Origin: Methylorubrum extorquens
GTDB lineage: Bacteria; Pseudomonadota; Alphaproteobacteria; Rhizobiales; Beijerinckiaceae
NCBI RefSeq assembly: GCF_024169925.1
Contig: NZ_JALJXF010000001.1
Coordinates: 4,532,001-4,596,000, forward strand
Length of the DNA: 64,000 nucleotides
Reading direction: 5' to 3'
Part shown: one piece after another, positions 1 through 11,443 of the stretch
How the letters are laid out: each line of letters starts with the position of its first letter
How positions within the stretch are numbered: position 1 is the stretch's first letter
The notes under the pieces: generated by a model
The model's input: the letters and a program-made list of their open reading frames with translations, nothing else
What the model was told of the DNA's origin: nothing
The model's database searches: none
Program-made: the position numbers and the translations under genes

Positions 1-102
1 CACCTGTTCGAGCGGGTCGAGGGCGACCACTCGACGGTCCTCGGCCTGCCGCTCACGCCCCTTCTCGCGCGGCTGCGGGGCCTGGGCCTGCTGGCGTTCT
101 GA
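1..102 (+). CDS. maf: Maf-family nucleotide pyrophosphatase, C-terminal end only
   Basis: The window opens inside a reading frame that runs 33 codons to a TGA at 100-102. The visible residues include FERVEGDHSTVLGLPL followed by a Leu-rich helix, which matches the C-terminal end of Maf/YhdE-type pyrophosphatases that remove non-canonical nucleotides. Placement just before aroE, coaE and dnaQ agrees with the common alphaproteobacterial maf-aroE-coaE-dnaQ order. The catalytic part lies outside the window, so the call rests on the tail motif and on neighbours. Confidence 0.75.
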   Translation, partial: HLFERVEGDHSTVLGLPLTPLLARLRGLGLLAF

Positions 103-116
103 CACGGCGAGGGACG

Positions 117-1124
117 ATGGACGACCACGGGCAGGATCATCGGCAGAGTCATCGACACGACCACGCCCATCCGGATCACGGCCACGATCATGCCGGGCAC
201 GGGCACAGTCATGCCCACGGTCACGGGGGCCATGGTCACGTCCACGCCCCGAAGAATTTCGGACCGGCCTTCGCCATCGGCATCGCGCTGAATCTCGGCT
301 TCGTCGGCGTCGAGGCGGCCTATGGCTGGCTCTCGAACTCCATGGCGCTGGTGGCCGATGCCGGCCACAATCTCTCCGACGTGCTCGGCCTCGTCGCCGC
401 CTGGCTCGCCGCGGTGCTGGTGAAGCGGGCGCCGTCGGCGCGCTTCACCTACGGCCTGCGCGGCTCCTCGATCCTGGCCGCTTTGTTCAACGCGGTGGTG
501 CTTCTGGTGGCTACCGGCGGCATCATCGTCGAGGCGGTGCAGCGCTTCCTCGAGCCGGCCCCGGTCGCCGGCACCACGGTGATGGTGGTGGCCGGCATCG
601 GCATCCTCATCAACGGCTTTACCGCGTGGCTGTTCGCCTCGGGTTCCAAGGACGACATCAACATCCGCGGCGCCTACTTGCACATGGTGGCCGACGCGGC
701 GGTCTCGGCCGGCGTGGTGCTGGCGGGCCTCGTCATCCTCGCCACTGGTTTCGACTGGATCGACCCGCTGGTGAGCCTCGCCATCGCCGCGCTCATCATC
801 GTCGCGACCTGGGGGCTCCTGCGCGACAGCGTGGCGATGTCGCTTGCCGCGGTGCCGCCCGGCATCGATCCGGAGGCGGTTCGCGCCACTCTCGCGGCCC
901 GCCCCGGCGTGCGCGGGCTGCACGACCTCCACATCTGGCCGATGAGCACCACCGAAGTCGCCCTCACCGCCCATCTCGTGGTCGCCGACGAAGCGCCCGG
1001 CCGGCTCTTCCTCAAGGAGACGGCGGACGAACTGCGGGCGCGCTTCGGCATCCATCACGCCACCCTCCAGATCGAGATCGAGGGGCAGACCGCCTGCACG
1101 CTGCCGGCGGCGTGCGTCGCGTGA
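117..1124 (+). CDS. Cation diffusion facilitator (CDF) metal exporter with His-rich N-terminus
   Basis: A 335-aa inner-membrane divalent-metal/proton antiporter of the CzcD/DmeF type. Residues 1-45 are an extreme His/Asp/Gly-rich tail (many HDH and HGH units) likely to bind metal in the cytoplasm. About six membrane helices follow from residue 48. The two CDF metal sites are visible as D81-AG-H84-x3-D88 and H189-x3-D193. The last 85 residues form the usual cytoplasmic domain ([18 protein letters not shown]). The gene starts 14 bases after maf and its TGA overlaps by one base an in-frame ATG at 1124 that lies upstream of the preferred aroE start. It therefore sits inside the conserved maf-aroE pair, which suggests insertion into a housekeeping operon. 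The metal (Zn, Co or Ni) cannot be read from sequence. Confidence 0.93.
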   Translation: MDDHGQDHRQSHRHDHAHPDHGHDHAGHGHSHAHGHGGHGHVHAPKNFGPAFAIGIALNLGFVGVEAAYGWLSNSMALVADAGHNLSDVLGLVAAWLAAVLVKRAPSARFTYGLRGSSILAALFNAVVLLVATGGIIVEAVQRFLEPAPVAGTTVMVVAGIGILINGFTAWLFASGSKDDINIRGAYLHMVADAAVSAGVVLAGLVILATGFDWIDPLVSLAIAALIIVATWGLLRDSVAMSLAAVPPGIDPEAVRATLAARPGVRGLHDLHIWPMSTTEVALTAHLVVADEAPGRLFLKETADELRARFGIHHATLQIEIEGQTACTLPAACVA

Positions 1125-1153
1125 TGTCTCTCGACCTTCGCAAGCAGGATTCC

Positions 1154-1990
1154 ATGACAGCCAGGGCCTTCGTCGTCGGCCATCCGATCCGCCATTCCCG
1201 CTCGCCGCTGATCCACGGGCACTGGCTCGCCGAGCACGGGTTGGATGGCAGCTACGAGCGCATCGATGTGGCGCCCGACGCGTTCGAGGCCTTCGTCCGC
1301 GGGCTTCCCGCCTCGGGCTTTGCCGGCGGCAACGTCACCATCCCGCACAAGGAGGCGGCCTTTCGGCTGGCCGATTCCCTGACGGAGCGAGCGAAGACGA
1401 TCGGCGCCGTGAACACGCTGATCGTCGAGGACGGCTGCGTGCGCGGCGACAACACCGATGCGCCGGGCTTCATCGCCCATCTCGACCACAGCCTCGGGCA
1501 GGGCTGGCCCGAGCGGACCGGCAGGTCCGCCCTGGTGCTCGGCGCGGGCGGCGCGGCGCGGGCCATCGTCGTCGGGCTGGTGGAGCGGGGGCTCTCGGTC
1601 CGCGTCGCCAACCGCAGCCCCGAGCGGGCGCGTGTGCTGGCCGAACTCGACCCCGAACACGTCGAGGCGCTGGCCTGGGAGGCCGTGCCGGACGCACTTT
1701 CCGACACCGGGCTTCTCGTCAACACCACCTCGCTCGGCATGGCCGGGCACCCGCCGCTCGCTCTCGACCTCGTCCCGCTCTCGGACCGCGCGGCGGTGGC
1801 CGACATCGTCTACGTGCCGCTGGAGACGCCGCTCCTGGCCGCGGCGCGGGCGCGGGGGCTTGCGGCGGTGGATGGGCTCGGCATGCTGCTGCACCAGGCC
1901 GTGCCGGGCTTCGCCGCATGGTTCGGCCTGCGCCCCGAGGTGACGCCGGCCCTGCGCCAAAGAATCGTCGCGGATCTCGTCGCGAAATGA
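1154..1990 (+). CDS. aroE: Shikimate dehydrogenase
   Basis: AroE reduces 3-dehydroshikimate to shikimate with NADPH in aromatic amino acid synthesis. The 278-aa product has the substrate motif SRSPLIH near residue 15, the catalytic-Lys motif [18 protein letters not shown], and the NADP-binding GAGGAARAI turn. Length is normal for the family. I chose ATG 1154 because AGGA lies just upstream and the homologous N-terminus begins here; an in-frame ATG at 1124, overlapping the upstream stop, would add ten residues. Its stop overlaps the coaE start (ATGA), so the two are translationally coupled. Confidence 0.95.
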   Translation: MTARAFVVGHPIRHSRSPLIHGHWLAEHGLDGSYERIDVAPDAFEAFVRGLPASGFAGGNVTIPHKEAAFRLADSLTERAKTIGAVNTLIVEDGCVRGDNTDAPGFIAHLDHSLGQGWPERTGRSALVLGAGGAARAIVVGLVERGLSVRVANRSPERARVLAELDPEHVEALAWEAVPDALSDTGLLVNTTSLGMAGHPPLALDLVPLSDRAAVADIVYVPLETPLLAAARARGLAAVDGLGMLLHQAVPGFAAWFGLRPEVTPALRQRIVADLVAK

Positions 1991-2607
1991 GCGCTTCCGA
2001 ACAACCCCGCCCTCCCGTGGTGCTCGGCCTCACCGGCTCGATCGGCATGGGAAAGTCGGCCACCGCCGCGATGTTTTCCGCCCGCGGCGTCCCGGTCCAT
2101 GATTCGGACGCGGCGGTCCACGCCCTCTACGGGCCGGGCGGCGCCGCGGCGCGGGCGATCGGGGACGCCTTTCCCGGCGCCCTGACGCCGGAGGGCGGGG
2201 TCGATCGCCCGGCCCTGCGCACGGCGGTGCTCGGCAATGCCGAAAAACTCGCCCGGCTGGAGGCGATCGTGCATCCGCTGGTTCGCGACGAGAGCCGCGC
2301 CTTCCTCGCCCGCAACGCGGGGGCGCCGCTCGTCGTCCTCGACATCCCGCTCCTGTTCGAGACCGGGGCCGACGCCCGCTGCGACGCCGTCCTCGTCGTC
2401 ACCGCTCCGCCGGAGGTGCAGCGCGCCCGCGTGCTCGCCCGCCCCGGCATGACCGAGGATGCGTTCGACGCGATCCGTGCCAAGCAGATGCCGGATGCCG
2501 AGAAGCGGGCGCGGGCGGATTACGTGATCGACACGAGCCGCGGGTTCGAACACGCCGAAGGCGAGGTGAAGCGGATCGCCGAGGAGCTGGCCAACCGAAG
2601 CCGCTGA
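1987..2607 (+). CDS. coaE: Dephospho-CoA kinase
   Basis: CoaE phosphorylates the ribose 3'-OH of dephospho-CoA in the last step of coenzyme A synthesis. The 206-aa protein carries the P-loop GSIGMGKS at residues 17-24, HDSDAAVH shortly after, and the family signature [15 protein letters not shown]. Start ATG overlaps the aroE stop by four bases. Length is normal. Confidence 0.95.
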   Translation: MSASEQPRPPVVLGLTGSIGMGKSATAAMFSARGVPVHDSDAAVHALYGPGGAAARAIGDAFPGALTPEGGVDRPALRTAVLGNAEKLARLEAIVHPLVRDESRAFLARNAGAPLVVLDIPLLFETGADARCDAVLVVTAPPEVQRARVLARPGMTEDAFDAIRAKQMPDAEKRARADYVIDTSRGFEHAEGEVKRIAEELANRSR

Positions 2608-2677
2608 GGGACGTCGCCGGTTAACGCATCCTTCGCCAGCCGCGCGCAGGCTGTGTTCCTGCATCGGATCGGAAAAA

Positions 2678-3388
2678 ATGCTGCGCGAGATCGTCCTCGA
2701 TACCGAGACCACTGGCACGGAGGCTCGAAACGGCGACCGGCTGATCGAGATCGGCTGCGTCGAACTCATCAACCACGTCCAGACCGGCGAGACCTTCCAC
2801 CGGCTCATCAACCCGCAGCGCGCGGTGTCCGAGGGGGCGTTCGGGGTCCACGGCATCTCGGATGCGATGCTGGCCGACAAGCCGGTCTTCGCCGAGGTGG
2901 TCGACGCCTTCGTCGCCTTCTGCTGCGATTCGCGGCTGGTGATCCACAACGCGCCCTTCGACGTCGGCTTCCTCAATATGGAATTCGCCCGGCTCGGGCC
3001 CGCCGCGCCGAAGCCGATTGTGCTGGAGGACGTGGTCGATACCCTGCTGCTCGCCCGCCGCAAGCATCCGGGCGCGGCCAACAACCTCGATGCCCTGTGC
3101 AACCGCTACGGGGTGGACACCACCCGCCGGGTCAAGCACGGCGCGCTGCTCGACGCGCAGATCCTGGCCGAGGTCTATGTCGAGTTGCTCGGCGGCAAGC
3201 AGACCACCCTAGGTCTCAGCATCGCCGAACCGGCCGAGACCGTGGCGCTCGGTGCCCTGACCGATTCGGGTCCGGTCGGGCCGCGGCCGATCCGCAGCCG
3301 GCTCACCGAGGGTGAGCGCCTGAGGCATGACAGCTTTGTCGAGAGCCTCGGAACAAACGCCGTCTGGCGGGAATACATGGAGCCGTGA
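2678..3388 (+). CDS. dnaQ: DNA polymerase III epsilon subunit (3'-5' proofreading exonuclease)
   Basis: The 236-aa DEDDh exonuclease subunit of the replicative polymerase. Exo I is DTETTG with D8 and E10; Exo II is the HNAPFDVGFLNME segment; Exo III is KHGALLDAQILAEVY with the HxAxxD pattern. The C-terminus (ESLGTNAVWREY) is a basic/aromatic tail as in other alphaproteobacterial DnaQ proteins. It follows coaE after 70 bases, the expected order. Confidence 0.95.
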   Translation: MLREIVLDTETTGTEARNGDRLIEIGCVELINHVQTGETFHRLINPQRAVSEGAFGVHGISDAMLADKPVFAEVVDAFVAFCCDSRLVIHNAPFDVGFLNMEFARLGPAAPKPIVLEDVVDTLLLARRKHPGAANNLDALCNRYGVDTTRRVKHGALLDAQILAEVYVELLGGKQTTLGLSIAEPAETVALGALTDSGPVGPRPIRSRLTEGERLRHDSFVESLGTNAVWREYMEP

Positions 3389-3390
3389 GC

Positions 3391-3422
3391 CGTTGCCCGC
3401 AGCGGTGACCGCACAGGCAACG
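3391..3422 (+). terminator. Stem-loop after dnaQ, possible terminator
   Basis: Seven-base arms CGTTGCC (3391-3397) and GGCAACG (3416-3422) enclose a smaller GCGGT/ACCGC pairing, three bases after the dnaQ stop. There is only a weak T-rich stretch downstream (GTCTTTC), so Rho-independent termination is not certain. Confidence 0.4.
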
Positions 3423-3521
3423 ATCCGTTAAGTCTTTCTCGGCGCGCAGTCTTTGGTGTCGAATGGCCCGTCCTTCGACCGGCTAGGCGCAAGTGGCGCC
3501 TCTCCCATCCCCTCGTCCCAT

Positions 3522-3563
3522 CTTGCTGCAATGCAAAAAACTTCATCTTGCGGTGCAGCATAA
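3522..3563 (+). promoter_or_regulatory. Paired TGC-rich boxes resembling PhaR sites
   Basis: Two clusters, CTTGCTGCAATGCAAA at 3522-3537 and TTGCGGTGCAGCATAA at 3548-3563, repeat TGC/GCA units. PhaR, the repressor of phasin and other polyhydroxybutyrate genes, binds TGC-rich sites of this kind, and the second gene downstream encodes a PHB-depolymerase-like enzyme. The assignment is by resemblance only. The boxes end 45 bases before the next start codon, a suitable place for promoter overlap. Confidence 0.45.
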
Positions 3564-3607
3564 GCCTTTCCATACCATCCTGGTGGCTGGCGCAGGGATG
3601 TCGCGCG

Positions 3608-4057
3608 ATGATGGACGTGATTCAGGAGCGGCGGCCGGATGCCCCGATCGCCGTGAGACTCGGGGCCAAACCCGGCGACCATGAGAAGATCACGGTCAAT
3701 CTCGGCTTCGTCGATCTCGGGCATGTCGATCTCCTCGTGTCGGAGGGCGTCTACGCCAACCGCAGCGACTTCATCCGCACGGCGGTCCGCAACCAGATCG
3801 AGCGGCACGCCGACATCACCCGCCAATCGGTGGCCCGCAAACCGATCGAAGTCGGTCTGCGCCGCTACGGCCGGGCCGAACTGGAAGCGGCGCAGGCGGC
3901 GGGGACCCGGCTCGACATCCGCGTCCTCGGCCTCGCCGTCATCGCCGACGACGTTCCCGCCGACCTCGCCAGCGCCGCGATCGCATCGATCGAAGTGCTC
4001 GGCAGCCTCCAGGCGAGCCCCGCCGTGAAGCGGGTGCTGGCCGACCGCCTGCCCTGA
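3608..4057 (+). CDS. Ribbon-helix-helix (CopG-like) domain protein
   Basis: A 149-aa protein. Residues about 25-65 (EKITVNLGFVDLGHVDLLV, then VYANRSDFIRTAVRNQIERH) fit a MetJ/Arc/CopG-type ribbon-helix-helix DNA-binding fold: one beta strand followed by two helices with an NRSDFIR turn. The C-terminal 80 residues hold a strand (LDIRVLGLAVIADDV) and a terminal helix and may be an oligomerisation or ligand domain. ATG 3608 is preferred because AGGG lies ten bases upstream; an adjacent ATG at 3611 is possible, and an in-frame start at 3548 would add unlikely hydrophobic sequence overlapping the TGC boxes. It probably regulates itself and the next gene, which starts 72 bases downstream. Confidence 0.75.
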   Translation: MMDVIQERRPDAPIAVRLGAKPGDHEKITVNLGFVDLGHVDLLVSEGVYANRSDFIRTAVRNQIERHADITRQSVARKPIEVGLRRYGRAELEAAQAAGTRLDIRVLGLAVIADDVPADLASAAIASIEVLGSLQASPAVKRVLADRLP

Positions 4058-4129
4058 CCCTCGGAAAATCCCCCTCGTGACCCGCTGCGCTCGCGCGCGC
4101 TCGTCGCCGACCCGGAAAGCGAGACCCGC

Positions 4130-5398
4130 ATGACCGAACGTCACAACGCCTTCTTCACGGATATCGCCGAGGCCACCCGCCTGACCCAGGCCGGACGGCT
4201 CGGTGAGGCGACCGCCCTCATCCAGCGCAGCCTCGGCGGTGCGAACCTCTCCGCCGAGGGGGTGCGGCCGACCGATGCGTCGCCCGCCCCGAACGGGACG
4301 CCGCGGCTCGAAGGGTCGGCGACCCGGCTCGATCCGGAGGTGGGTGCGGCTCAGCCTACGGATCACGCGACGCTGATCCCCGAACGGCTTCGCGAGAACA
4401 TCGACCATGTGATGCAGGGCCTGCGCTCGCTGGTGCCGTCGCTGAATGGGCTGACGGGCGGTGGCCAGGAGGCGCCCAGACCCAACGGTACCGAACCCGC
4501 CGGGGTCGCGTCGGAGGGCGGCCAGTTCGTCGAGCGCAGCTTCTCCAATGCCGCCGGGGCGCGGGACTACAAGCTGTTCATCCCGAGCCCGCGGAACGGA
4601 CCCCGTCCGCTGCTCGTGATGCTGCACGGCTGCAGCCAGTCGCCGGAGGATTTCGCGGCGGGAACGCGCATGAACACGCTCGCCGAGGAGGAGGGGGTCT
4701 ACGTCGCCTATCCCCGCCAGACGAGCCGGGCCAACGCGCAGAAGTGCTGGAACTGGTTCGAGCCCGGCGATCAGGGCCGGGAGATGGGCGAGGCCGGCAT
4801 CGTTGCGGGCCTCGTCCGCGCGATTTGCGCCGAGCATTCGATCGATCGCTCCCGCATCTACATCGCCGGGCTCTCGGCGGGCGGGGCGGCGGCGGCCAAC
4901 ATCGCCCGGGCCTATCCCGACCTGTTCGCGGGCCTCGGCGTGCATTCGGGCCTTGCCGCGGGCTGCGCCCGCGACCTGCCCTCGGCGCTCTCGGCGATGC
5001 GCGTCGGCGCGCCCGGTGCGGCCGAGCCCGGCGGTGCGGCCGGCTTCGGCGCCGGCGCGGTGACGCAGAACCTGCGGGTGCCGACCATCGTCTTCCACGG
5101 CGAGGGTGACGGCACCGTCCATCCGCGCAACGCCGACGCGGTGCTGGCGCAGGCCGGCATCGACGCCCTGACGCCGCGGCAGGAGGGAGGCAGCAACGGC
5201 CGTCACAGCTACACCCGCACCCGCTACGCCGACGAGGCCGGCCGGGTGCAGGTCGAGGCATGGTCGGTGCAGGGCGCGGGCCACGCGTGGTGCGGCGGCA
5301 GTTCGGCAGGCAGCTACACCGACCCGAACGGGCCGGACGCCTCCCGCGCGATGCTCGACTTCTTCCTCAGCCACAACCTGACGGGCGGGCGAGGGTAA
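4130..5398 (+). CDS. PHB-depolymerase-family esterase
   Basis: A 422-aa alpha/beta-hydrolase of the extracellular PHB depolymerase/feruloyl-esterase-like family. About 130 N-terminal residues are helical and low-complexity with no clear signal peptide, so an intracellular role or non-classical export is possible. The catalytic core has the oxyanion segment LVMLHGCSQSPEDFA, CWNWF, the nucleophile elbow GLSAGGA with S249, the acid in FHGEGDGTVHP, and the His in GAGHAWCGG followed by SYTDPNGPDASR. Residues and order are intact. The upstream ribbon-helix-helix gene and PhaR-like boxes support a link to polyhydroxybutyrate metabolism, but the natural substrate is not proven by sequence. Confidence 0.88.
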   Translation: MTERHNAFFTDIAEATRLTQAGRLGEATALIQRSLGGANLSAEGVRPTDASPAPNGTPRLEGSATRLDPEVGAAQPTDHATLIPERLRENIDHVMQGLRSLVPSLNGLTGGGQEAPRPNGTEPAGVASEGGQFVERSFSNAAGARDYKLFIPSPRNGPRPLLVMLHGCSQSPEDFAAGTRMNTLAEEEGVYVAYPRQTSRANAQKCWNWFEPGDQGREMGEAGIVAGLVRAICAEHSIDRSRIYIAGLSAGGAAAANIARAYPDLFAGLGVHSGLAAGCARDLPSALSAMRVGAPGAAEPGGAAGFGAGAVTQNLRVPTIVFHGEGDGTVHPRNADAVLAQAGIDALTPRQEGGSNGRHSYTRTRYADEAGRVQVEAWSVQGAGHAWCGGSSAGSYTDPNGPDASRAMLDFFLSHNLTGGRG

Positions 5399-5439
5399 GC
5401 ATCACAGAAAGGCCGGAGCATCGTCCCGAACACCGGTCC

Positions 5440-5895
5440 TCACCGTTCGCGACGGTGCTCCAGCGCGGCCGCAAGGCCGTCGGGGAAGAGGGCGGCGCCG
5501 TCCGGAAGGGCATCCGGCCGGCACCAGCGCGCGGTGCAGGCCGTGCCGTCATCCTCGCTGAAGCGGATCACGTCGCGGTCGTAGAGGGCTGCATCGTGAA
5601 GGCGGATGTCGGCGGAAAACACGATCTCGTGGCCGAGCGCACCTTCGTGGCGGTAGATGTTCTCGAACACCGTCCAGGGGCTCGTGATCGCCACGCCGCA
5701 GCCCAGCTCCTCCCGAAATTCCCGGTCCAGGGCCTGTTCGCGGGTCTCGCCGAAGGCGACGCTGCCGCCGGGCGGGCGCAGGCCCTTGATCCGGCCGCGA
5801 TCGTCGAGGACTTCGACCGCCAGCAGCGCGTCCCCTCGCCACGCCAGACCGATCACCTTGACGCGGATCGCTTGCGGTGGGCGCCAAGATGTCAT
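5440..5895 (-). CDS. NUDIX hydrolase
   Basis: A 151-aa NUDIX protein cleaving a nucleoside-diphosphate-linked substrate. The Nudix box is complete: G-SVAFG-E, seven residues, then REFREELG. The N-terminal strand IRVKVIGLAWRGDALLAV matches the fold. Substrate is unknown. Its ATG overlaps the stop of the upstream phosphopantetheinyl transferase gene by four bases, so the two form one minus-strand operon. Confidence 0.88.
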   Translation of the reverse strand: MTSWRPPQAIRVKVIGLAWRGDALLAVEVLDDRGRIKGLRPPGGSVAFGETREQALDREFREELGCGVAITSPWTVFENIYRHEGALGHEIVFSADIRLHDAALYDRDVIRFSEDDGTACTARWCRPDALPDGAALFPDGLAAALEHRRER

Positions 5896-6800
5896 CGGTC
5901 TCCGGTCCTTTCGCGATCGCCGCGCGGGGTCTTTGCGGCGTCCTCAGCCTCGGCCGCGCGCTCTTCGGCCCGCCACCGCGTCGCGGCTTCAGCCAAACCC
6001 GCCCGCAGATCCTCCCAGGCCGCCGCTTCGACCGCAAGCGCCACCGCCGGAGGGCGCGGCAGAACGAGGGCGGCGGCGAGATCCCCCGCCCCGAGGCTCA
6101 GGCCCCGGTACTGCGCGAAATTGGCGAAGGTGACGCCGAGCCCCGGCGGCTCCGCCACGACGCTGCCGACGGCGAGGAGTTCGAGCGGCACGGTGAGACC
6201 GCAGCGCAGTGCCTTGGACAGTGCCTCCTTCAGGCACCACAGCCGGGTCAACCGCTCGGCCTCCGGCGCGTCGAGCCGGGCGGCGAGGTGGCGGCGCTCG
6301 ACCGCCGTGGTCTGGCGCGTCAGCAGCGCGACGTTGGCCGGCTGAATCCGCTCCAGATCGATCCCCATCGGGCAGGCCTCGGGAAACACCACCGCCACGG
6401 CGACCGGGCCGGCATGGGACAGGCTGATGCCGAGGTTTTCGACCCCGGCGCCGGACAGAACCGGCTGCTCCAGCACGCCGGGCCGGATCGCCAGATCCCG
6501 CGGGTCGAGGTCGGGCTTGAGCGCGGCGAGGGCGCATTTCGCCGCGTAGCGCCCGATCAAGAGACCGTGGCGGCGGCGGGCATGGAGCCGGTCGGTGAGC
6601 AGCGCGGCTTCGTCCGGGTGAAGGAAGCCGCCGCGATGAGCGTCGAGCCAATCGAGCGGCGCGCTCGCGAGCGCCAGAACGGCCTGCGTCACGCCGGTCC
6701 GAGGCGCATCGAGCGTGAGGCGCAGGCTCCGCACCAGCGGGACGGCGGCCTCCGCACCTGCCGCGCTTTCGGCGCTTTCCTCACACGTCATAACCGCCAT
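5892..6800 (-). CDS. 4'-phosphopantetheinyl transferase (Sfp type)
   Basis: This 302-aa enzyme would transfer the phosphopantetheine arm of CoA to a carrier-protein serine. Key motifs are MGIDLERI (Mg-binding Asp/Glu) and RLWCLKEALSKALRCGL, the W-x2-KE-x3-K signature of Sfp/EntD proteins. The size fits Sfp-type rather than the short AcpS type. The long N-terminal part contains GRYAAKCALA, the CoA-binding region. No NRPS or PKS gene lies in the window, so its target carrier protein is unknown. It is first in a two-gene operon with the NUDIX gene and divergent from the beta-lactamase gene. Confidence 0.88.
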   Translation of the reverse strand: MAVMTCEESAESAAGAEAAVPLVRSLRLTLDAPRTGVTQAVLALASAPLDWLDAHRGGFLHPDEAALLTDRLHARRRHGLLIGRYAAKCALAALKPDLDPRDLAIRPGVLEQPVLSGAGVENLGISLSHAGPVAVAVVFPEACPMGIDLERIQPANVALLTRQTTAVERRHLAARLDAPEAERLTRLWCLKEALSKALRCGLTVPLELLAVGSVVAEPPGLGVTFANFAQYRGLSLGAGDLAAALVLPRPPAVALAVEAAAWEDLRAGLAEAATRWRAEERAAEAEDAAKTPRGDRERTGDR

Positions 6801-6905
6801 TCGCCTCGCTCGCCTTCGCGTCGTCCTGGAACCGGACCCAGGACGATGCTCTAGGCTCTTGTTCTTGCATCATCTTTTTCCGAAAGCCGGCAACCACCTT
6901 TCGGG

Positions 6906-8108
6906 ATGATGCTCTCGCCAAGAAGGAAATGCGCCATCTCCGCAATGCGAAAGCGCGCGCTGGCCGCCCTCGTCCTGAGCTGCTTATCGCATCTCCCGAC
7001 ATCTGCCCTGGCCGACGATCCGTCCGCGCGGGTCGCCGCCGCGGTCGAGCAGGCCTATCGCCCGCTCCTGAAGGCGTACGACGTGCCCGGCCTCGCCGTC
7101 GCCGTCACCCGCGAGGGGCATTCCACCGTCTTCACCTTCGGGCTCGCCGACCGGGAGCGGCAGCGGCCGGTGACGCGCGACACGCTGTTCGAGATCGGCT
7201 CGGTCAGCAAGACCTTCACGGCGACGCTCGTTTCCTACGCGCAGGGGCTCGGCCGGCTCTCGCTCGACGATGCGCCGAGCCGGTTCCTGCCGTCGCTGCG
7301 GGGCAGCGCGCTCGACCGGATCAGCCTGCTCGACCTCGGCACCTACAGCGCGGGCGGCCTGCCGCTGCAATTTCCCGACAGCGTCACCGACGAGGCGGCG
7401 ATGATCGCCTACTTTCGCCGGTGGCAACCCTCCGCGCCGCCCGGAACGCAGAGGCTCTATTCCAATCCCAGTCTCGGCCTGTTCGGAGCCGCCGCCGCCG
7501 CTTCCATGGGTGGCGACTTCGCCGGCCTGGTGGAAACCCGGCTGTTTCCGGGGCTCGGCCTGACGCACAGCTTCATCCGCGTGCCCGCCGCCAAGAGCGA
7601 GCACTACGCCTGGGGTTACGGCCGGGACGGCACGCCGATCCGGGTCAATCCGGGCGTCCTCGACGGGGAGGCCTACGGCGTCAAATCCAGCGCCGCCGAC
7701 ATGATCCGCTTCGTCGAGGCCAACATCGATCCCGGCCGCCTCGACCCGCCGATGCGGCAGGCGGTTCAAGGCACCCATGTCGGCTATGTCCGGACCGATG
7801 CGATGGTGCAGGGGCTCGGCTGGGAGCAGTTGCCCTTTCCGATCCCGCTGGAGCGCCTTCAGGCCGGCAACGCCGATCCGGTGCGGTTCGAGGCGCAACC
7901 TGCCGCGCCGCTCGATCCGCCACAGGTGCCGACGGGGGCGACGCTGTTCAACAAGACCGGCTCGACCAACGGTTTTGGCGCCTACGTCGCCTTCGTACCG
8001 GCCAAACGCATCGGCCTCGTCATGCTAGCCAACCGCGCGTTTCCCATACGAGCGCGCATCGCAGCAGCCCACGCGGTACTGGAGGCGTTGGCGGCCGAGG
8101 CGCCCTGA
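6906..8108 (+). CDS. Class C (AmpC-type) beta-lactamase
   Basis: A 400-aa periplasmic serine hydrolase. All three class C active-site motifs are present in order: S99-VS-K102, Y185-S-N187 and K350-T-G352. The hydrophobic segment ALAALVLSCLSHLPTSALA before DDPS is a Sec signal peptide. I give ATG 6906, but ATG 6945 (MRKRALAALVL) would give a more usual signal peptide and may be the true start. The intact YSN and KTG motifs favour a real AmpC over a generic penicillin-binding-like esterase. No ampR-like regulator is adjacent; the divergent neighbour is the phosphopantetheinyl transferase gene. Confidence 0.88.
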   Translation: MMLSPRRKCAISAMRKRALAALVLSCLSHLPTSALADDPSARVAAAVEQAYRPLLKAYDVPGLAVAVTREGHSTVFTFGLADRERQRPVTRDTLFEIGSVSKTFTATLVSYAQGLGRLSLDDAPSRFLPSLRGSALDRISLLDLGTYSAGGLPLQFPDSVTDEAAMIAYFRRWQPSAPPGTQRLYSNPSLGLFGAAAAASMGGDFAGLVETRLFPGLGLTHSFIRVPAAKSEHYAWGYGRDGTPIRVNPGVLDGEAYGVKSSAADMIRFVEANIDPGRLDPPMRQAVQGTHVGYVRTDAMVQGLGWEQLPFPIPLERLQAGNADPVRFEAQPAAPLDPPQVPTGATLFNKTGSTNGFGAYVAFVPAKRIGLVMLANRAFPIRARIAAAHAVLEALAAEAP

Positions 8109-8112
8109 CCCG

Positions 8113-8523
8113 TCACCGCTCCCGGTCGGTGCGGAAGGCGTGCGGCACGCGCGGCATGCCGAGGGCCTCGTAATAGCCCTCGATCCCCGGCGCGGCCGTG
8201 AGCAGCAGCGAGACCTCGGGGCCGGCCGCCGCCCGCGTTTCCGCAATCAGCCGGCGGCCGATGCCGAGGCCCTGGCAGTCGCGGGCAACCGCGAGGGTGG
8301 CGAGATAGGCGCAGAAGGCGAAATCGGTCAGCGTGCGCGCCACGCCGACGAGGCGCCCGCCGAGCCGGGCGGTGACGATCAGGTCGGAACCCTTCAGAAT
8401 CCGCCGGAGTCGTTCGAGATCTTCGTCCGGTCGCCAGGGCTCGAGCCCGGATTCGACGAGGACACCCCAAAAGGTCTCCGCGTCGAGATCCGGCTCCAGC
8501 CCGTAGACGAGCGCGCCGCTCAC
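8113..8523 (-). CDS. GNAT-family N-acetyltransferase
   Basis: A 136-aa acetyl-CoA-dependent acyltransferase. The GNAT motif A is DCQGLGIGRRLI (Q/RxxGxG/A pattern) preceded by the strand LATLAVAR; the C-terminal GYYEALGMPRVPHAF is the usual motif B end. The frame stays open further upstream inside secA, but no homologous sequence is there. A GTG at 8521-8523, eight bases after the secA stop, gives a normal N-terminus (MSGALVYGLEPDLDAETF). Substrate unknown. It is probably co-transcribed with secA. Confidence 0.85.
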   Translation of the reverse strand: MSGALVYGLEPDLDAETFWGVLVESGLEPWRPDEDLERLRRILKGSDLIVTARLGGRLVGVARTLTDFAFCAYLATLAVARDCQGLGIGRRLIAETRAAAGPEVSLLLTAAPGIEGYYEALGMPRVPHAFRTDRER

Positions 8524-8530
8524 CGCAGGC

Positions 8531-11443
<2,913 letters not shown>

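Noticed and set aside
2541..2555. tRNA T-loop-like sequence GGGTTCGAAC
   Set aside because: It lies inside coaE and no acceptor, D or anticodon arms can be drawn around it.
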